A stretch of 64,000 nt of DNA from Hydrogenophaga sp. BPS33 (GCF_009859475.1 NZ_CP044549.1:5270001-5334000), one strand, 5' to 3'; positions 26,004 to 34,562 are shown, counted from the stretch's first letter. Translations and numbers: made by a program. The notes: generated by a model not told the origin, from the sequence alone.

Positions 26004-27170
26004 ATGGATTCTTTCATGGCTGCCAGCTCATCCCCCTCATACCGCAGCACGCAAGCGCTGATCGTGGGCGGCGGTATCCACGGCTGCAGCCTGGCGCTGA
26101 ACCTTGCGCTGCGGGGCGTGGAATGCGTAGTGATCGAGAAGGACTACGTGGCGCGCCATGCCTCGGGCGTCAATGGCGGTGGTGTGCGCACGCTCGGACG
26201 GCACCTGGCCGAGATCACGCTGGCCCTGAAATCTGCGGCGCTGTGGCGCGACATGGACTCGCTGCTGGACCAGCCTTGCGGCCTTCGCGTGAGCGGCAAC
26301 ATCCGTCTGGCCGAAAACGAACAGGATCTCGAAAAATTGTCCCGCCGCGTGCGCGAGCTGCAAAGCCTGGGCTTCTGGCACGAGAGGATGGTGGACCCGT
26401 CGGAACTGCGGTCCATTGCGCCCGCTGTGTCCCGGCACTGCCTGGGCGGCCTGTACGTGGCCGAGGACGGATTCGCCAACCCGTTCACAGTCACCTCCGC
26501 ATTCAGGGCCCGCGCGGCTGCGAAAGGAGCCACGTTCGTGGAGGGCACGCGGGTGACGGGCGTGGATGTCCAGGCCGGCGGCTGGGCGGTGCAGACCGAC
26601 ACCGGCGCATGGCGCAGCCGGTGGCTGTTCAATTGCGCCGGCGGCTGGTCACAGCAGCTCGCACAACGCATGGGCGATCCCCTCCCGATCCGCGCCGATG
26701 GGTCCATGCAGATCGTCACCGCACGGATGCCTGCGTTTCTGCAGCCGGTCGTGGGTTCGGCCAGCCGCTCGGTTTCCATCAAGCAATGGCCCAACGGCAC
26801 GGTGACCATCGGCGGCGGACACCGAGCTGCGGTCAACCTGGCGACTGGACAGTCGTCCATCCGGCCGGAGAAGCTGTCCCTGGCCGCCGCCTCGGCAGCC
26901 GCTCTCTTCCCCTGCCTGCGTCAAGCCCAGGCTGTGCGCTTCTGGTCGGGCATCGAAGCTTTCACACCAGACGGGCTGCCGATCATCGACCGCGGGAGCC
27001 AGGAGGGCGCGTTCCATGTCACGGGCTTTTCGGCGCACGGTTTCCAGTTGGCGCCCATCGTGGGGCAACTGGTTGCCCGCTGGGCCGTGGAAGGCACGAT
27101 GCCGGCGCTCTTGGCACCCTTTTCCCGAACCCGCTTTTCCCGCAGTTCACCGGCGACGTCCTCGCACTGA
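26004..27170 (+). CDS. FAD-dependent oxidoreductase, DAO family (HcnC/OoxB/sarcosine oxidase-like)
   Basis: This 388-residue flavoprotein begins with TQALIVGGGIHGCSLALNLALRG for FAD binding. It continues with HASGVNGGGVRTLGRHLAE and ends with EAFTPDGLPIIDRG and VTGFSAHGFQLAPIVGQLVA, as in glycine oxidase, sarcosine oxidase beta and HcnC. It is probably the catalytic subunit that pairs with the FAD and [2Fe-2S] subunits at 22106-23853, though encoded on the opposite strand. Start chosen at MDSFMAASS; an internal ATG 12 bases on is possible. Ends nine bases from the convergent rodA. Confidence 0.88.
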   Translation: MDSFMAASSSPSYRSTQALIVGGGIHGCSLALNLALRGVECVVIEKDYVARHASGVNGGGVRTLGRHLAEITLALKSAALWRDMDSLLDQPCGLRVSGNIRLAENEQDLEKLSRRVRELQSLGFWHERMVDPSELRSIAPAVSRHCLGGLYVAEDGFANPFTVTSAFRARAAAKGATFVEGTRVTGVDVQAGGWAVQTDTGAWRSRWLFNCAGGWSQQLAQRMGDPLPIRADGSMQIVTARMPAFLQPVVGSASRSVSIKQWPNGTVTIGGGHRAAVNLATGQSSIRPEKLSLAAASAAALFPCLRQAQAVRFWSGIEAFTPDGLPIIDRGSQEGAFHVTGFSAHGFQLAPIVGQLVARWAVEGTMPALLAPFSRTRFSRSSPATSSH

Positions 27171-27178
27171 CCCTCTCT

Positions 27179-28336
27179 CTAAGACTGCATCAGACGCTTC
27201 GATTTGGCGATCGACATCAAGATGCCCAGCCCCACGCCCATGGTCACCATGGCGGTGCCGCCATAGCTGATGAACGGCAAGGGCACGCCCACCACGGGCA
27301 GGATCCCACTGACCATGCCCATGTTGACGAAGGCGTAGACAAACACGTTGAGCGTGACCGCGCCCGCCAGCAGGCGCGCGAACTGGGTCGGCGCCTCCAC
27401 CGCGATCAGCAGGCCACGCACGATGAGGAAGATGAAGCCGCCCATGAGGCACAACACCCCCACCAGCCCGAACTCCTCCGAGAACGCGGCGTAGATGAAG
27501 TCGGTCGTGCGCTCGGGGATGAACTCCAGGTGCGTCTGCGTGCCCTGCATGAAGCCCTTGCCCCAGACGCCGCCCGAGCCGATGGCGATCATGCCCTGGA
27601 TGATGTGGAAGCCCTTGCCCAGCGGGTCCTTGGACGGGTCTAGCAGGGTGCAGATCCGCTGGCGCTGGTACTCGTGCAGGACCTTCCAGTCCACGCCGGG
27701 CGCGCACATCTGCGGCTCCAGGATGATCAGCGCCACGATCGCCACCGCACCGATCACCACCGGCGGCACGATGAGCTTCCAGCTCAGGCCGGCGAAGAAG
27801 ATCACGAAGAGCCCCGACGAGAGCACCAGCAGGGACGTGCCCAGATCGGGCTGCTTGAGGATCAGCGCCACCGGAATGATGAGCAGAAACCCGGCCACCA
27901 CGAAATCGAGCGGCTTGAGCTGGCCTTCGCGCCGGTGGAACCACCAGGACAGCATCAGCGGCATGGCGATCTTCATGAGCTCGCTGGGCTGGATCACGGT
28001 CGCGCCCACATCCAGCCAGCGTTGGGAGCCCTTGCGCATGATGCCGAAGAATTCCACCCCCAGCAGCAGCAGCACGCCCAGCGCGTACAGGGGCAATGCC
28101 AGCGACATCAGACGCTGCGGCGGCACCTGGGACACCAGGAACAGCAGCCCCGCGGCCAGCAGCATGTTGCGGCCGTGGGAAGAAAAGCGCGTGCCATGGT
28201 CGAAGCCCACCGAGTACATGGCGACCAGGCCGATCCCCGCCATCAAGAGGATCGCGAACAACAGCCAGCCGTCAAAACCCTGAAAGATGGGGAGGATGCG
28301 CTGCAGCGGTGAGGGTTTGTCGAAAGTCGCGGCCAT
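27179..28336 (-). CDS. rodA: Rod shape-determining SEDS glycosyltransferase
   Basis: This 385-residue polytopic membrane protein of the SEDS family polymerises glycan strands for cell elongation with PBP2. Visible segments are GFDGWLLFAILLMAGIGLVAMYSVGFDHG, RGSQRWLDVGATVIQPSELMKIAMPLML, LKQPDLGTSLLVLSSG, GFHIIQGMIAIGSGGVWGKGFMQGTQTHLEFIPERTTDFIYA, and VPLPFISYGGTAMV near the C-terminus. It is distinct from ftsW at 56131-57465. mrdA and mreBCD would be expected just upstream but are not present; a divergent YqiA-like gene lies there instead. Confidence 0.93.
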   Translation of the reverse strand: MAATFDKPSPLQRILPIFQGFDGWLLFAILLMAGIGLVAMYSVGFDHGTRFSSHGRNMLLAAGLLFLVSQVPPQRLMSLALPLYALGVLLLLGVEFFGIMRKGSQRWLDVGATVIQPSELMKIAMPLMLSWWFHRREGQLKPLDFVVAGFLLIIPVALILKQPDLGTSLLVLSSGLFVIFFAGLSWKLIVPPVVIGAVAIVALIILEPQMCAPGVDWKVLHEYQRQRICTLLDPSKDPLGKGFHIIQGMIAIGSGGVWGKGFMQGTQTHLEFIPERTTDFIYAAFSEEFGLVGVLCLMGGFIFLIVRGLLIAVEAPTQFARLLAGAVTLNVFVYAFVNMGMVSGILPVVGVPLPFISYGGTAMVTMGVGLGILMSIAKSKRLMQS

Positions 28337-28344
28337 GGGCCGGG

Positions 28345-28352
28345 ATTATCCT
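28345..28352. promoter_or_regulatory. Overlapping divergent -10-like elements (rodA and YqiA-like gene)
   Basis: The eight bases ATTATCCT read GATAAT on the minus strand (eight bases before the rodA ATG) and TATCCT on the plus strand (six bases before the esterase ATG). Neither gene has a Shine-Dalgarno sequence. No -35 elements are evident. Confidence 0.4.
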
Positions 28353-28358
28353 TTGCCC

Positions 28359-28973
28359 ATGACCGCCCCGACCACCACCCATCTGCTGTACCTCCACGGT
28401 TTTCGCTCATCGCCCCAATCGATGAAGGCGCAAAAAGTCGCCGAGCGCGTGCGCGCGCAACACCCCAATGTGGTGTGGTGGTGCCCGCAGTTGCCGCCCT
28501 CGCCGCGCGAAGCCATGGAGGCGGTGCTGCACGGCGTGCGGGACTGGCCGCGTAGCACGATGGCGGTGGTGGGTTCGTCGCTGGGTGGGTTTTACGCGCG
28601 CTGGCTGTCGCTGGCACTGGGGTGCCGCGCGGTGCTGCTCAACCCGGCACCGTTTCCCGCCCGCGACCTGGCCCACTACATCGGCGAGCAGACCGCGTGG
28701 CACGACCCGCAGGAGCGGTTCTTCTTCGAACCGCGCTTCGTGGAGGAGCTGGAGGTGCAGCAGGCCGACATCGCGCGGCTGGCGCCGCAGCACCCCGCCA
28801 CACCCGAGCGCCAGTTCGCGATCGTCTCGAAAGGCGACGAGGTGCTCGACTGGCGCGAGATGCAGGCCTTCTGCGCGGGGGGCACGATCCATGTGCTCGA
28901 AGGCAGCGACCACGCCATCAGCGACTTCGATGCGCACATCGATGGGGTCTTCCAGTTCCTGGCGCTGGCATAG
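28359..28973 (+). CDS. YqiA-like esterase, alpha/beta hydrolase fold
   Basis: This 204-residue cytoplasmic hydrolase has LLYLHGFRSSPQSMKAQ at the N-terminus, the nucleophile motif VGSSLGGFYARWL (G-x-S-x-G), an aspartate in SKGDEVLDWREM, and a C-terminal catalytic histidine in EGSDHAISDFD. This is the UPF0227/YqiA pattern, small acyl-CoA or short-chain esterases. It is divergent from rodA with 22 bases between start codons. The start is the ATG of MTAPTTTHLLYLHGF. Confidence 0.9.
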   Translation: MTAPTTTHLLYLHGFRSSPQSMKAQKVAERVRAQHPNVVWWCPQLPPSPREAMEAVLHGVRDWPRSTMAVVGSSLGGFYARWLSLALGCRAVLLNPAPFPARDLAHYIGEQTAWHDPQERFFFEPRFVEELEVQQADIARLAPQHPATPERQFAIVSKGDEVLDWREMQAFCAGGTIHVLEGSDHAISDFDAHIDGVFQFLALA

Positions 28974-28993
28974 CCCCCTCCCCCCGCGAGCGC

Positions 28994-29959
28994 CTATTCG
29001 GCCTGGATGTTCGCGGTGCGGATGACGTTTTCCATCTTGGCGCGGGTGGACTGGATCAGATCCGCCAGGTCCTTCGGCGTGCCCGCCTTGGGCGTCACGC
29101 CGAGCTTGGCCAGGGTGGCGGCCACCTGAGGGTCTTGAATGGCCTTGTTCAATTCCTGGTTGAGCCGCTCGACGATGGCCGGCGGCGTGCCCTTGGGCAC
29201 CAGCATGCCCGACCAGGTGGCGAACGAGAAGCCGGGCACGGCCTCGGCCACCGTGGGCAACTGCGGCAACAAGGGCGTGCGGGTGGTCGACGCCACCGCC
29301 AAGGGCACCAGCTTGCCGGTTTCAATGGCACCGAGCGCGACCGACAAGGCCGAGAACATGACCTGCACCTGCCCCCCTTGCACATCCGCCAAGGCCGCGG
29401 CAGCACCGCGGTACGGAATGTGCAGAAGGCGGGTTCCCGTGGCCGACTTGAACATCTCCATCACCACCTGGTGCGAGCTGCCCAGACCACTGGAGGCGTA
29501 GTTCAACTGCCCGGGCTGGGCCTTGGCCTTCGCCACCAATTCCCCCACCGTTTTCACGCCCACCGAGGGATGGGCCACCAGCACCCAGGTGCTGGGCGCG
29601 ATGACACCGACGGGGTCCAGCGTGTCCAGGGGATCGAAGTTCGCGCGCTTCTGGATGATGGGCACGTAGGTCAGCGTGCTGTCGCTGATGCCGCCGATGG
29701 TGTAGCCATCGGGCCGGGATCGGGACAGGCGGTCCAGGCCGATCATGCCGGCGGCACCGACCACGTTTTCCACCGCGAAGGACTGGCGCATGTTCTCCGA
29801 CATCTTCTGCGTGACCACGCGCAGCGTGGTGTCCCCGGCGGAGCCGGCCTGCACGGGTGAGATGACGGTGATGGGCGCGCTCGGCCATGGCGCGGTCTGG
29901 GCAAACGCCATCCATGGCGCCATGCACACAAAGGCCCATACGGTTCTGCGGGTTGTCAT
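28994..29959 (-). CDS. Bug-family (TctC) receptor 1 of monooxygenase island
   Basis: This 321-residue receptor starts MTTRRTVWAFVCMAPWMAFAQ and contains WPSAPITVISPVQAGSAGDTTLRVVTQKMSENM, VVGAAGMIGLDRLSRS, LHIPYRGAAAALADVQGGQ, and LPTVAEAVPGFSF. The QKMSENM segment is shared with the receptor at 34563-35558, so the two may recognise related ligands. A GGAG ribosome site lies upstream. It is the last gene of the hydrolase-CMD-Bug operon on the minus strand. Confidence 0.9.
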   Translation of the reverse strand: MTTRRTVWAFVCMAPWMAFAQTAPWPSAPITVISPVQAGSAGDTTLRVVTQKMSENMRQSFAVENVVGAAGMIGLDRLSRSRPDGYTIGGISDSTLTYVPIIQKRANFDPLDTLDPVGVIAPSTWVLVAHPSVGVKTVGELVAKAKAQPGQLNYASSGLGSSHQVVMEMFKSATGTRLLHIPYRGAAAALADVQGGQVQVMFSALSVALGAIETGKLVPLAVASTTRTPLLPQLPTVAEAVPGFSFATWSGMLVPKGTPPAIVERLNQELNKAIQDPQVAATLAKLGVTPKAGTPKDLADLIQSTRAKMENVIRTANIQAE

Positions 29960-29989
29960 GGGGTTGTCTCCTGGTGGTGGTGCTGAACG

Positions 29990-30826
29990 TCAAACAGGGG
30001 TTTCGTCGACCTGGCGCATGGCCCGCACGCCGATCTTCAGCGTCATCGCGCCGGTCATGGGCAGCACGCATGACACAGCTTCGAGCACCTGCGTGCGCGT
30101 CATGCCGTAGGCGTAGGCGCGGCGCATGTGTTCGACGGCCAGGTCGGTCTCACCGCGCGCGCACGCCGCGGCGATGGCCACCAGCTCGCGCGCGCCGGGA
30201 CCCAGCTTCGCGTTGGGCGCTGGCGCCAGGCAGTGGTTCACCCAACGCGCCGCCACACGGGCCAGCTCCGGGTCGAGTGCGGCGATGTAGGCGTACTCGT
30301 CGCGGTCGCGCTCGTTGTCGGACACGCTGCCGTTCTGCTCTCGTCCCTGCGCCATTTCCGGAAATGGGAGCAGTTCCTTGGGCTCTCCATCCGGGGGCAT
30401 GGAGCCGAAGGGGTACTCGGGTTTGTTCGCCATGAGGATGGCCGAGGCGGTGTGGGCCACGGTGGTCCAGCCGGTCACCGCGGCCATGGCGGTCGCGGCC
30501 TCCAGCATCACCGCATTGGTCACGCCCAGGTTGTAGAGCCGGCGCACATGGTTGGGCGTGAAGCCATGTTCGGCCTTCGCCGCGAGCATGGCCAGCGTGA
30601 TCAGTTCGCGCATCACCCCCGACAGTTGTTGGGCCGAACCGGTTTTCCCGGTGTAGTGGTGCACGTAGCCTGCGGTCTTGGAGATGAGGTCGTAGGTGGC
30701 GGCGGATTCGCGGATGAGCAGCTTGAACTGGTCGAAGATGTCGCCGCGTCGGGCCAGCGCGCGTTGCAGCACCGCGTCCGGGTGCAGGCTTTCGCCCTCG
30801 TCGTTGACGCCGTGGTCTGCGCTCAT
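29990..30826 (-). CDS. Carboxymuconolactone decarboxylase-family protein, two domains
   Basis: This 278-residue protein has two CMD/AhpD-like helical domains, one around VMRELITLAMLAAKAEHGFTPNHVRRLYNLGVT (about residues 75-110) and one around ARELVAIAAACARGETDLAVEHMRRAYAYGMT (about 215-248). Neither carries the CxxC of AhpD, so peroxidase activity is unlikely; gamma-carboxymuconolactone decarboxylase-type or lactone-isomerase roles are possible. It overlaps the hydrolase gene by four bases. A single-domain relative is encoded at 36690-37133. Confidence 0.87.
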   Translation of the reverse strand: MSADHGVNDEGESLHPDAVLQRALARRGDIFDQFKLLIRESAATYDLISKTAGYVHHYTGKTGSAQQLSGVMRELITLAMLAAKAEHGFTPNHVRRLYNLGVTNAVMLEAATAMAAVTGWTTVAHTASAILMANKPEYPFGSMPPDGEPKELLPFPEMAQGREQNGSVSDNERDRDEYAYIAALDPELARVAARWVNHCLAPAPNAKLGPGARELVAIAAACARGETDLAVEHMRRAYAYGMTRTQVLEAVSCVLPMTGAMTLKIGVRAMRQVDETPV

Positions 30827-31656
30827 GGTGTCTCCTTTTCCTGCAGGGGCGCTTGGGCCGTGGTCGCCTCGGTCACGGCATGCACGAAGGCGGGTGGGTC
30901 GTCCAGCATGGGAAAGTGCCCGGCGTTCCCGATCACGTGAATGGCCGCGCCGGGCAGACATTCTTCGTACCGCGCGCGCCCCGCGATCACGGGACCCTGG
31001 TCGCCCATCAACACCGCGGCCGGCACGTCCGAGGCGCTCAACTGGCGCAGACGGTCCAAAACGCCGTATTGCCGGATCGCCCACATCACGTCCACCATGC
31101 GCCAGCCGCCCGCCTTGTTGCGGTCGATGTTCCAGCGGTTCAACAAGGCGGCCGAGAGCGAGCGAAAGCGCGGCGCAACTTCCTCGTGCGTCTGCGTGGC
31201 CAGGGCAAAACTGGTTTCGATGCGCAGCCACTGGCCGGCCCATTCGGAGGACGTGCGCACGGCAGTCTCAACGATCACCGCGCTGGCCACGCGCGACGGT
31301 GCCGCCAAAGCCATTTCGATCGCGATGAACCCGCCCACGGACACGCCGCAGACGTGCGCCCTCGCGATACCGAGCGCGTCCATGAACGCCAGCGCAGCGC
31401 GCGCATAGTCGGCGATCGACTGGTGGCCCTGCGGCGGGTCCGAGTCGCCATGGCCGGGCATGTCCCACGCAATGCAGCGGTGGCGTTGGGCCAGACCGTC
31501 CAGCACGGCTTCGAACTCGTGCCAGGAACAACCATTGCTGTGCAGCAACAGCAGGGGCGGGCCGTCGCCCTGCGCGATGTAGTGGACGCGGCCGCTGGAG
31601 GTGTCGCAAAAGGCTTCGGCGCGCGAAGCGTCAGGGGTATGGGGTATCTGCGTCAT
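30823..31656 (-). CDS. Alpha/beta hydrolase
   Basis: This 277-residue hydrolase has the oxyanion region LLLLHSNGCSWHEFEAVLDGL, the nucleophile elbow HVCGVSVGGFIAIEMAL (G-x-S-x-G), and the catalytic histidine in VIGNAGHFPMLDDPPAF. It resembles 3-oxoadipate enol-lactonases and C-C bond hydrolases. In this island it could open a lactone produced by a luciferase-like (Baeyer-Villiger type) monooxygenase; that role is inferred. First gene of the minus-strand operon. A 20-bp motif lies 33 bases upstream of its start. Confidence 0.9.
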   Translation of the reverse strand: MTQIPHTPDASRAEAFCDTSSGRVHYIAQGDGPPLLLLHSNGCSWHEFEAVLDGLAQRHRCIAWDMPGHGDSDPPQGHQSIADYARAALAFMDALGIARAHVCGVSVGGFIAIEMALAAPSRVASAVIVETAVRTSSEWAGQWLRIETSFALATQTHEEVAPRFRSLSAALLNRWNIDRNKAGGWRMVDVMWAIRQYGVLDRLRQLSASDVPAAVLMGDQGPVIAGRARYEECLPGAAIHVIGNAGHFPMLDDPPAFVHAVTEATTAQAPLQEKETP

Positions 31657-31688
31657 GCCCCCAAGCGTAGGAACATGCGCGGCTTTGG

Positions 31689-31708
31689 GGAAATGATCTT
31701 GCTTGATC
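31689..31708 (-). promoter_or_regulatory. Island motif, site A, before the hydrolase operon
   Basis: GATCAAGCAAGATCATTTCC on the minus strand, between the LysR and hydrolase genes. It shares 17 of 20 bases with site C (38994-39013), including an identical 13-mer CAAGATCATTTCC, and 14 of 20 with site B. Confidence 0.65.
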
Positions 31709-31741
31709 GCCCGGATCAGCAATCGTGATGCGCCGGGGTCT

Positions 31742-32671
31742 TCAGGCCCCCAGCTGTTCGGCGGCCGCGCTCAAGGCCTCCGTGCCCGACTTCAGCATGG
31801 CCAGGAACGCCTTGGCCGGCGCGGTCAGCGGCTTGCGCGCGCGCTCGATGCGGAACAGGTCGAGTGAGAGCACCGGGTCGACGATCGGGTTGATCACCAG
31901 CGTGCGGCTCGCCACTTCTCGCATCATGGAAATGCCCGGGTGCACCGAGACCCAATCGGTCTGGCTGACGAAATCGATCGCGGCCAGCGAACTGTCGATC
32001 TCCATGCGCTCGGCCACCACCGCGCCGTTGGCGGCCAGGTAGCGCTCCAGATGGGTGCGGCGCACCTGCAACAGGCTGGGCAGCACGAGCTTGATCGGAG
32101 GCAGGTTCGCCACGCGCACCGGCGCACCATGCGCCAGGCCCAGCCGCGACGCAGGACCGCTCACCAGGAACTCGGGCGTGCGTGCGAACAGTTCGCTGCG
32201 CAGGCCCGGATCCGAGCTGAAACCGGGCACGATGCCGAAGTCGAGTTCGCCCGCGCGCACCTTGGCGATCACGATGTCGCTGTAGGCATCGATCACGCGC
32301 ACCGACACATTGGGGTGTTCGAGCTTGAACTTCGCCAGCGACGCGGCCAGCGCGGCACGCGTCATGGTCGGCGTGAGGCCGACCAGCACCTCCCCCTCCA
32401 GGCTGGCCCCGTAGGCGCGGATGGTTTCCCGCGCCTCCTCGTGCGCGCGCAGCACGTCGATGCAACCCCGGTAGTAGGCGTCGCCGGCCGGCGTGGGCAC
32501 CACGCTGCCGGTGCCCCGCAGGAACAGCTTCACCCCGTACTGGTCTTCGAGCTTGCGCACGTGTTGCGTCACGCCGGACTGGGTGGCGTTTTCCCGCTGG
32601 GCGGCGGCGGTGAACGAGCGCTCCTCGTACACGGCGGCGAACAACCGCATGCGAAGCAAGGTGTCTGACAT
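31742..32671 (-). CDS. LysR-family regulator of the monooxygenase island
   Basis: This 309-residue regulator has the DNA-binding helix-turn-helix within residues about 1-60 (MSDTLLRMRLFAAVYEERSFT, AAQRENATQSGVTQHVRKLE). The effector domain has GEVLVGLTPTMTRAALAASL. It lies between the hydrolase operon (same strand) and the divergent flavin reductase operon. Four copies of one 20-bp motif flank genes of the island, one in its own divergent promoter region, making it the best candidate for the binding protein. The start at MSDTLL is preferred over a codon 27 bases upstream. Confidence 0.9.
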   Translation of the reverse strand: MSDTLLRMRLFAAVYEERSFTAAAQRENATQSGVTQHVRKLEDQYGVKLFLRGTGSVVPTPAGDAYYRGCIDVLRAHEEARETIRAYGASLEGEVLVGLTPTMTRAALAASLAKFKLEHPNVSVRVIDAYSDIVIAKVRAGELDFGIVPGFSSDPGLRSELFARTPEFLVSGPASRLGLAHGAPVRVANLPPIKLVLPSLLQVRRTHLERYLAANGAVVAERMEIDSSLAAIDFVSQTDWVSVHPGISMMREVASRTLVINPIVDPVLSLDLFRIERARKPLTAPAKAFLAMLKSGTEALSAAAEQLGA

Positions 32672-32701
32672 GGTGTCCCCATCACTAATTTTGATCAAAT
32701 T

Positions 32702-32721
32702 TATCAGATCAAATCATTTCC
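32702..32721 (+). promoter_or_regulatory. Island motif, site B, before the flavin reductase operon
   Basis: TATCAGATCAAATCATTTCC, 63 bases before the flavin reductase start and 30 bases before the divergent LysR start. GATCAAAT occurs twice here (32693 and 32707), 14 bases apart. The patch is AT-rich in a GC-rich context. Confidence 0.65.
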
Positions 32722-32784
32722 ATTGATTCGGGGTGAACCGTATCTTTGCGGCATCGCGTCGCCCGACGCCAGGAGAACCGCAGC

Positions 32785-33351
32785 ATGCAAGCCGCTATCG
32801 CTATCGCTATCGCCACCGCCGCCCCGCCACCGCACCGCCCGGTGGCTCCAGCACCCACCATTGCGCCGCGCGAATTGCGCCAGGTGCTGGGCGCCTTCGC
32901 CACGGGTGTCACCGTCATCACGGCGCTGGATACGCAGGGCAAGGCCCACGGCCTCACCGTCAATTCGTTCAGCTCGGTGTCGCTGGACCCACCGCTGATC
33001 CTGTGGAGCCAGTCGGTCAGCGCGCCCAGCCATCCAGTGTTTCGCGATGCACCCCGCTTTGCGGTGAACATCCTGGCCGAAGACCAGATCGAGATGTCTC
33101 GCCGTTTCTCCACGGCCGGCCACGACAAGTTCGCCGGCCTCACGGTGATCGAAGGCCTGGGCGGCGTGCCGCTGATCCCGGGTTGCGCGGCCTACCTGGA
33201 GTGCACGCAGGAGACCCGCTTTCCCGGTGGCGACCACACCGTGTTCATCGGCCGTGTGGAGCGCATCGAACACGGCATGCGCAAGTCGCTGGTGTTCGCC
33301 GGCGGCCAGTACATGACGGCCCTGCCCCACACGCAGACTGGCCGCGCCTGA
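32785..33351 (+). CDS. Flavin reductase-family protein (monooxygenase reductase component)
   Basis: This 188-residue protein of the HpaC/ActVB-type flavin reductase family has LRQVLGAFATGVTVITALD, GLTVNSFSSVSLDPPLILWS and HTVFIGRVERIE. It supplies reduced FMN or FAD to a partner monooxygenase using NAD(P)H. The luciferase-like monooxygenase gene follows 33 bases downstream, forming a two-component pair. AGGAG precedes the ATG. The N-terminus has three CGCTAT repeats giving an Ala-Ile-rich stretch not typical of the family. Confidence 0.92.
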   Translation: MQAAIAIAIATAAPPPHRPVAPAPTIAPRELRQVLGAFATGVTVITALDTQGKAHGLTVNSFSSVSLDPPLILWSQSVSAPSHPVFRDAPRFAVNILAEDQIEMSRRFSTAGHDKFAGLTVIEGLGGVPLIPGCAAYLECTQETRFPGGDHTVFIGRVERIEHGMRKSLVFAGGQYMTALPHTQTGRA

Positions 33352-33384
33352 GCGCCGCAGCAACCTCTCAAGATTCCGGAGACC

Positions 33385-34515
33385 ATGATGAAACTGGGCA
33401 TGTTCATGATGCCGGTGCACCCGCTGCACCGAAACCCCACCGAGACCCTGCGCGAGGACCGCGAGGCGATCATCCTCGCCGACCAGCTCGGCTTCCACGA
33501 TGCCTTCGTGGGCGAGCACCTCTCCGACCAGGCCGAGAACATCACCAACAGCCTGCTCTTCCTCGCCACGCTGATCCATTCCACCCGGCAGATCAAGCTC
33601 GCCTCGGGCACCTGCAACCTGTCGCAGATCCACCCGACCATCGTCGCGGCGCAAGCCGCCATGTTCGACCACCTGGCCGAGGGCCGCTTCATTCTGGGTG
33701 TGAGCCCGGGCGCACTCGGGTCGGACGCAGAGGCCATCGGCATCCTGGGCCAGGACCGCAACAAGATGTTCGCCGAGGCCATCGACGTGATCCTGGCGAT
33801 CTGGGAACGCGAAGCACCTTACGACATCGACTTCCCCGACAACCGCTACAAGGTCAGCACGCGGCAATCGCTGGCGGCCGACGTGGGTGTGGGCATCATG
33901 CCCAAGCCGTTCCAGTCGCCGCGCCCGGAGATCGTGGGCACGGTGGTGGCGCCTTTCAGCAAGGGCGTGATCGCCATGGGCGAGCGCGACTTCCACCCGC
34001 TCTCGGCCAACTTCCTGCTGCCGCAATGGGTCAAGACGCACTGGGTCAACTACGCGCAAGGCAAGCAGCAGGCGGGCGTCAGCGCCGATGTCGGCGACTG
34101 GCGCGTGGCGCGCACCATCTTCGTCGCCGACGACGACCGCGTCGCCCGTGCCTATGGCCGTGACGACGCGACCAGCCCGTACCGCTTCTACTACAAACAG
34201 ATGCTGACCAAGCTGATGAAGTCCGGCCGGCACGAGGTGTTCAAGACCTACCGCGACCAACCCGACAGCGAGATCACCGTGGACTACGTGCTCGACAAGC
34301 TCTGCCTGTGCGGCACGGTGAACGAGGTGGTCGACCAGATCCTGGCGTTGCACGAGGTCACGGGCGATTTCGGCGAGCTGGTGTATGCGGGCATGGACTG
34401 GGTCGACCCGGTCCTGGGCAAGCGCTCGATGCAGCTGATGGCCGAGCAGGTGATGCCGCGGGTGAACGCCGCCCTCGCGGCGGGCCGCACCCGCAGCGCA
34501 CCCGTGGCCGCCTGA
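33385..34515 (+). CDS. Luciferase-like (LLM class) flavin-dependent monooxygenase
   Basis: This 376-residue TIM-barrel flavoprotein has MKLGMFMMPVHPLHRNPTET at the N-terminus, DAFVGEHLSDQAENIT, IKLASGTCNLSQIHPTIVAAQAAMFDHLAEGRFILGVSPG, and ILGQDRNKMFAEAIDVILAIW. The pattern resembles limonene 1,2-monooxygenase and alkanal or diketocamphane-type monooxygenases. It uses reduced flavin from the preceding reductase and oxygen to hydroxylate, epoxidise or perform Baeyer-Villiger oxidation; the reaction here is not known. A GGAGA precedes the start; a second ATG follows immediately. Confidence 0.92.
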   Translation: MMKLGMFMMPVHPLHRNPTETLREDREAIILADQLGFHDAFVGEHLSDQAENITNSLLFLATLIHSTRQIKLASGTCNLSQIHPTIVAAQAAMFDHLAEGRFILGVSPGALGSDAEAIGILGQDRNKMFAEAIDVILAIWEREAPYDIDFPDNRYKVSTRQSLAADVGVGIMPKPFQSPRPEIVGTVVAPFSKGVIAMGERDFHPLSANFLLPQWVKTHWVNYAQGKQQAGVSADVGDWRVARTIFVADDDRVARAYGRDDATSPYRFYYKQMLTKLMKSGRHEVFKTYRDQPDSEITVDYVLDKLCLCGTVNEVVDQILALHEVTGDFGELVYAGMDWVDPVLGKRSMQLMAEQVMPRVNAALAAGRTRSAPVAA

Positions 34516-34562
34516 ACGCGTCCACGCCCCCGATCGCACCACGACAGAAAAGGAGACACCGC

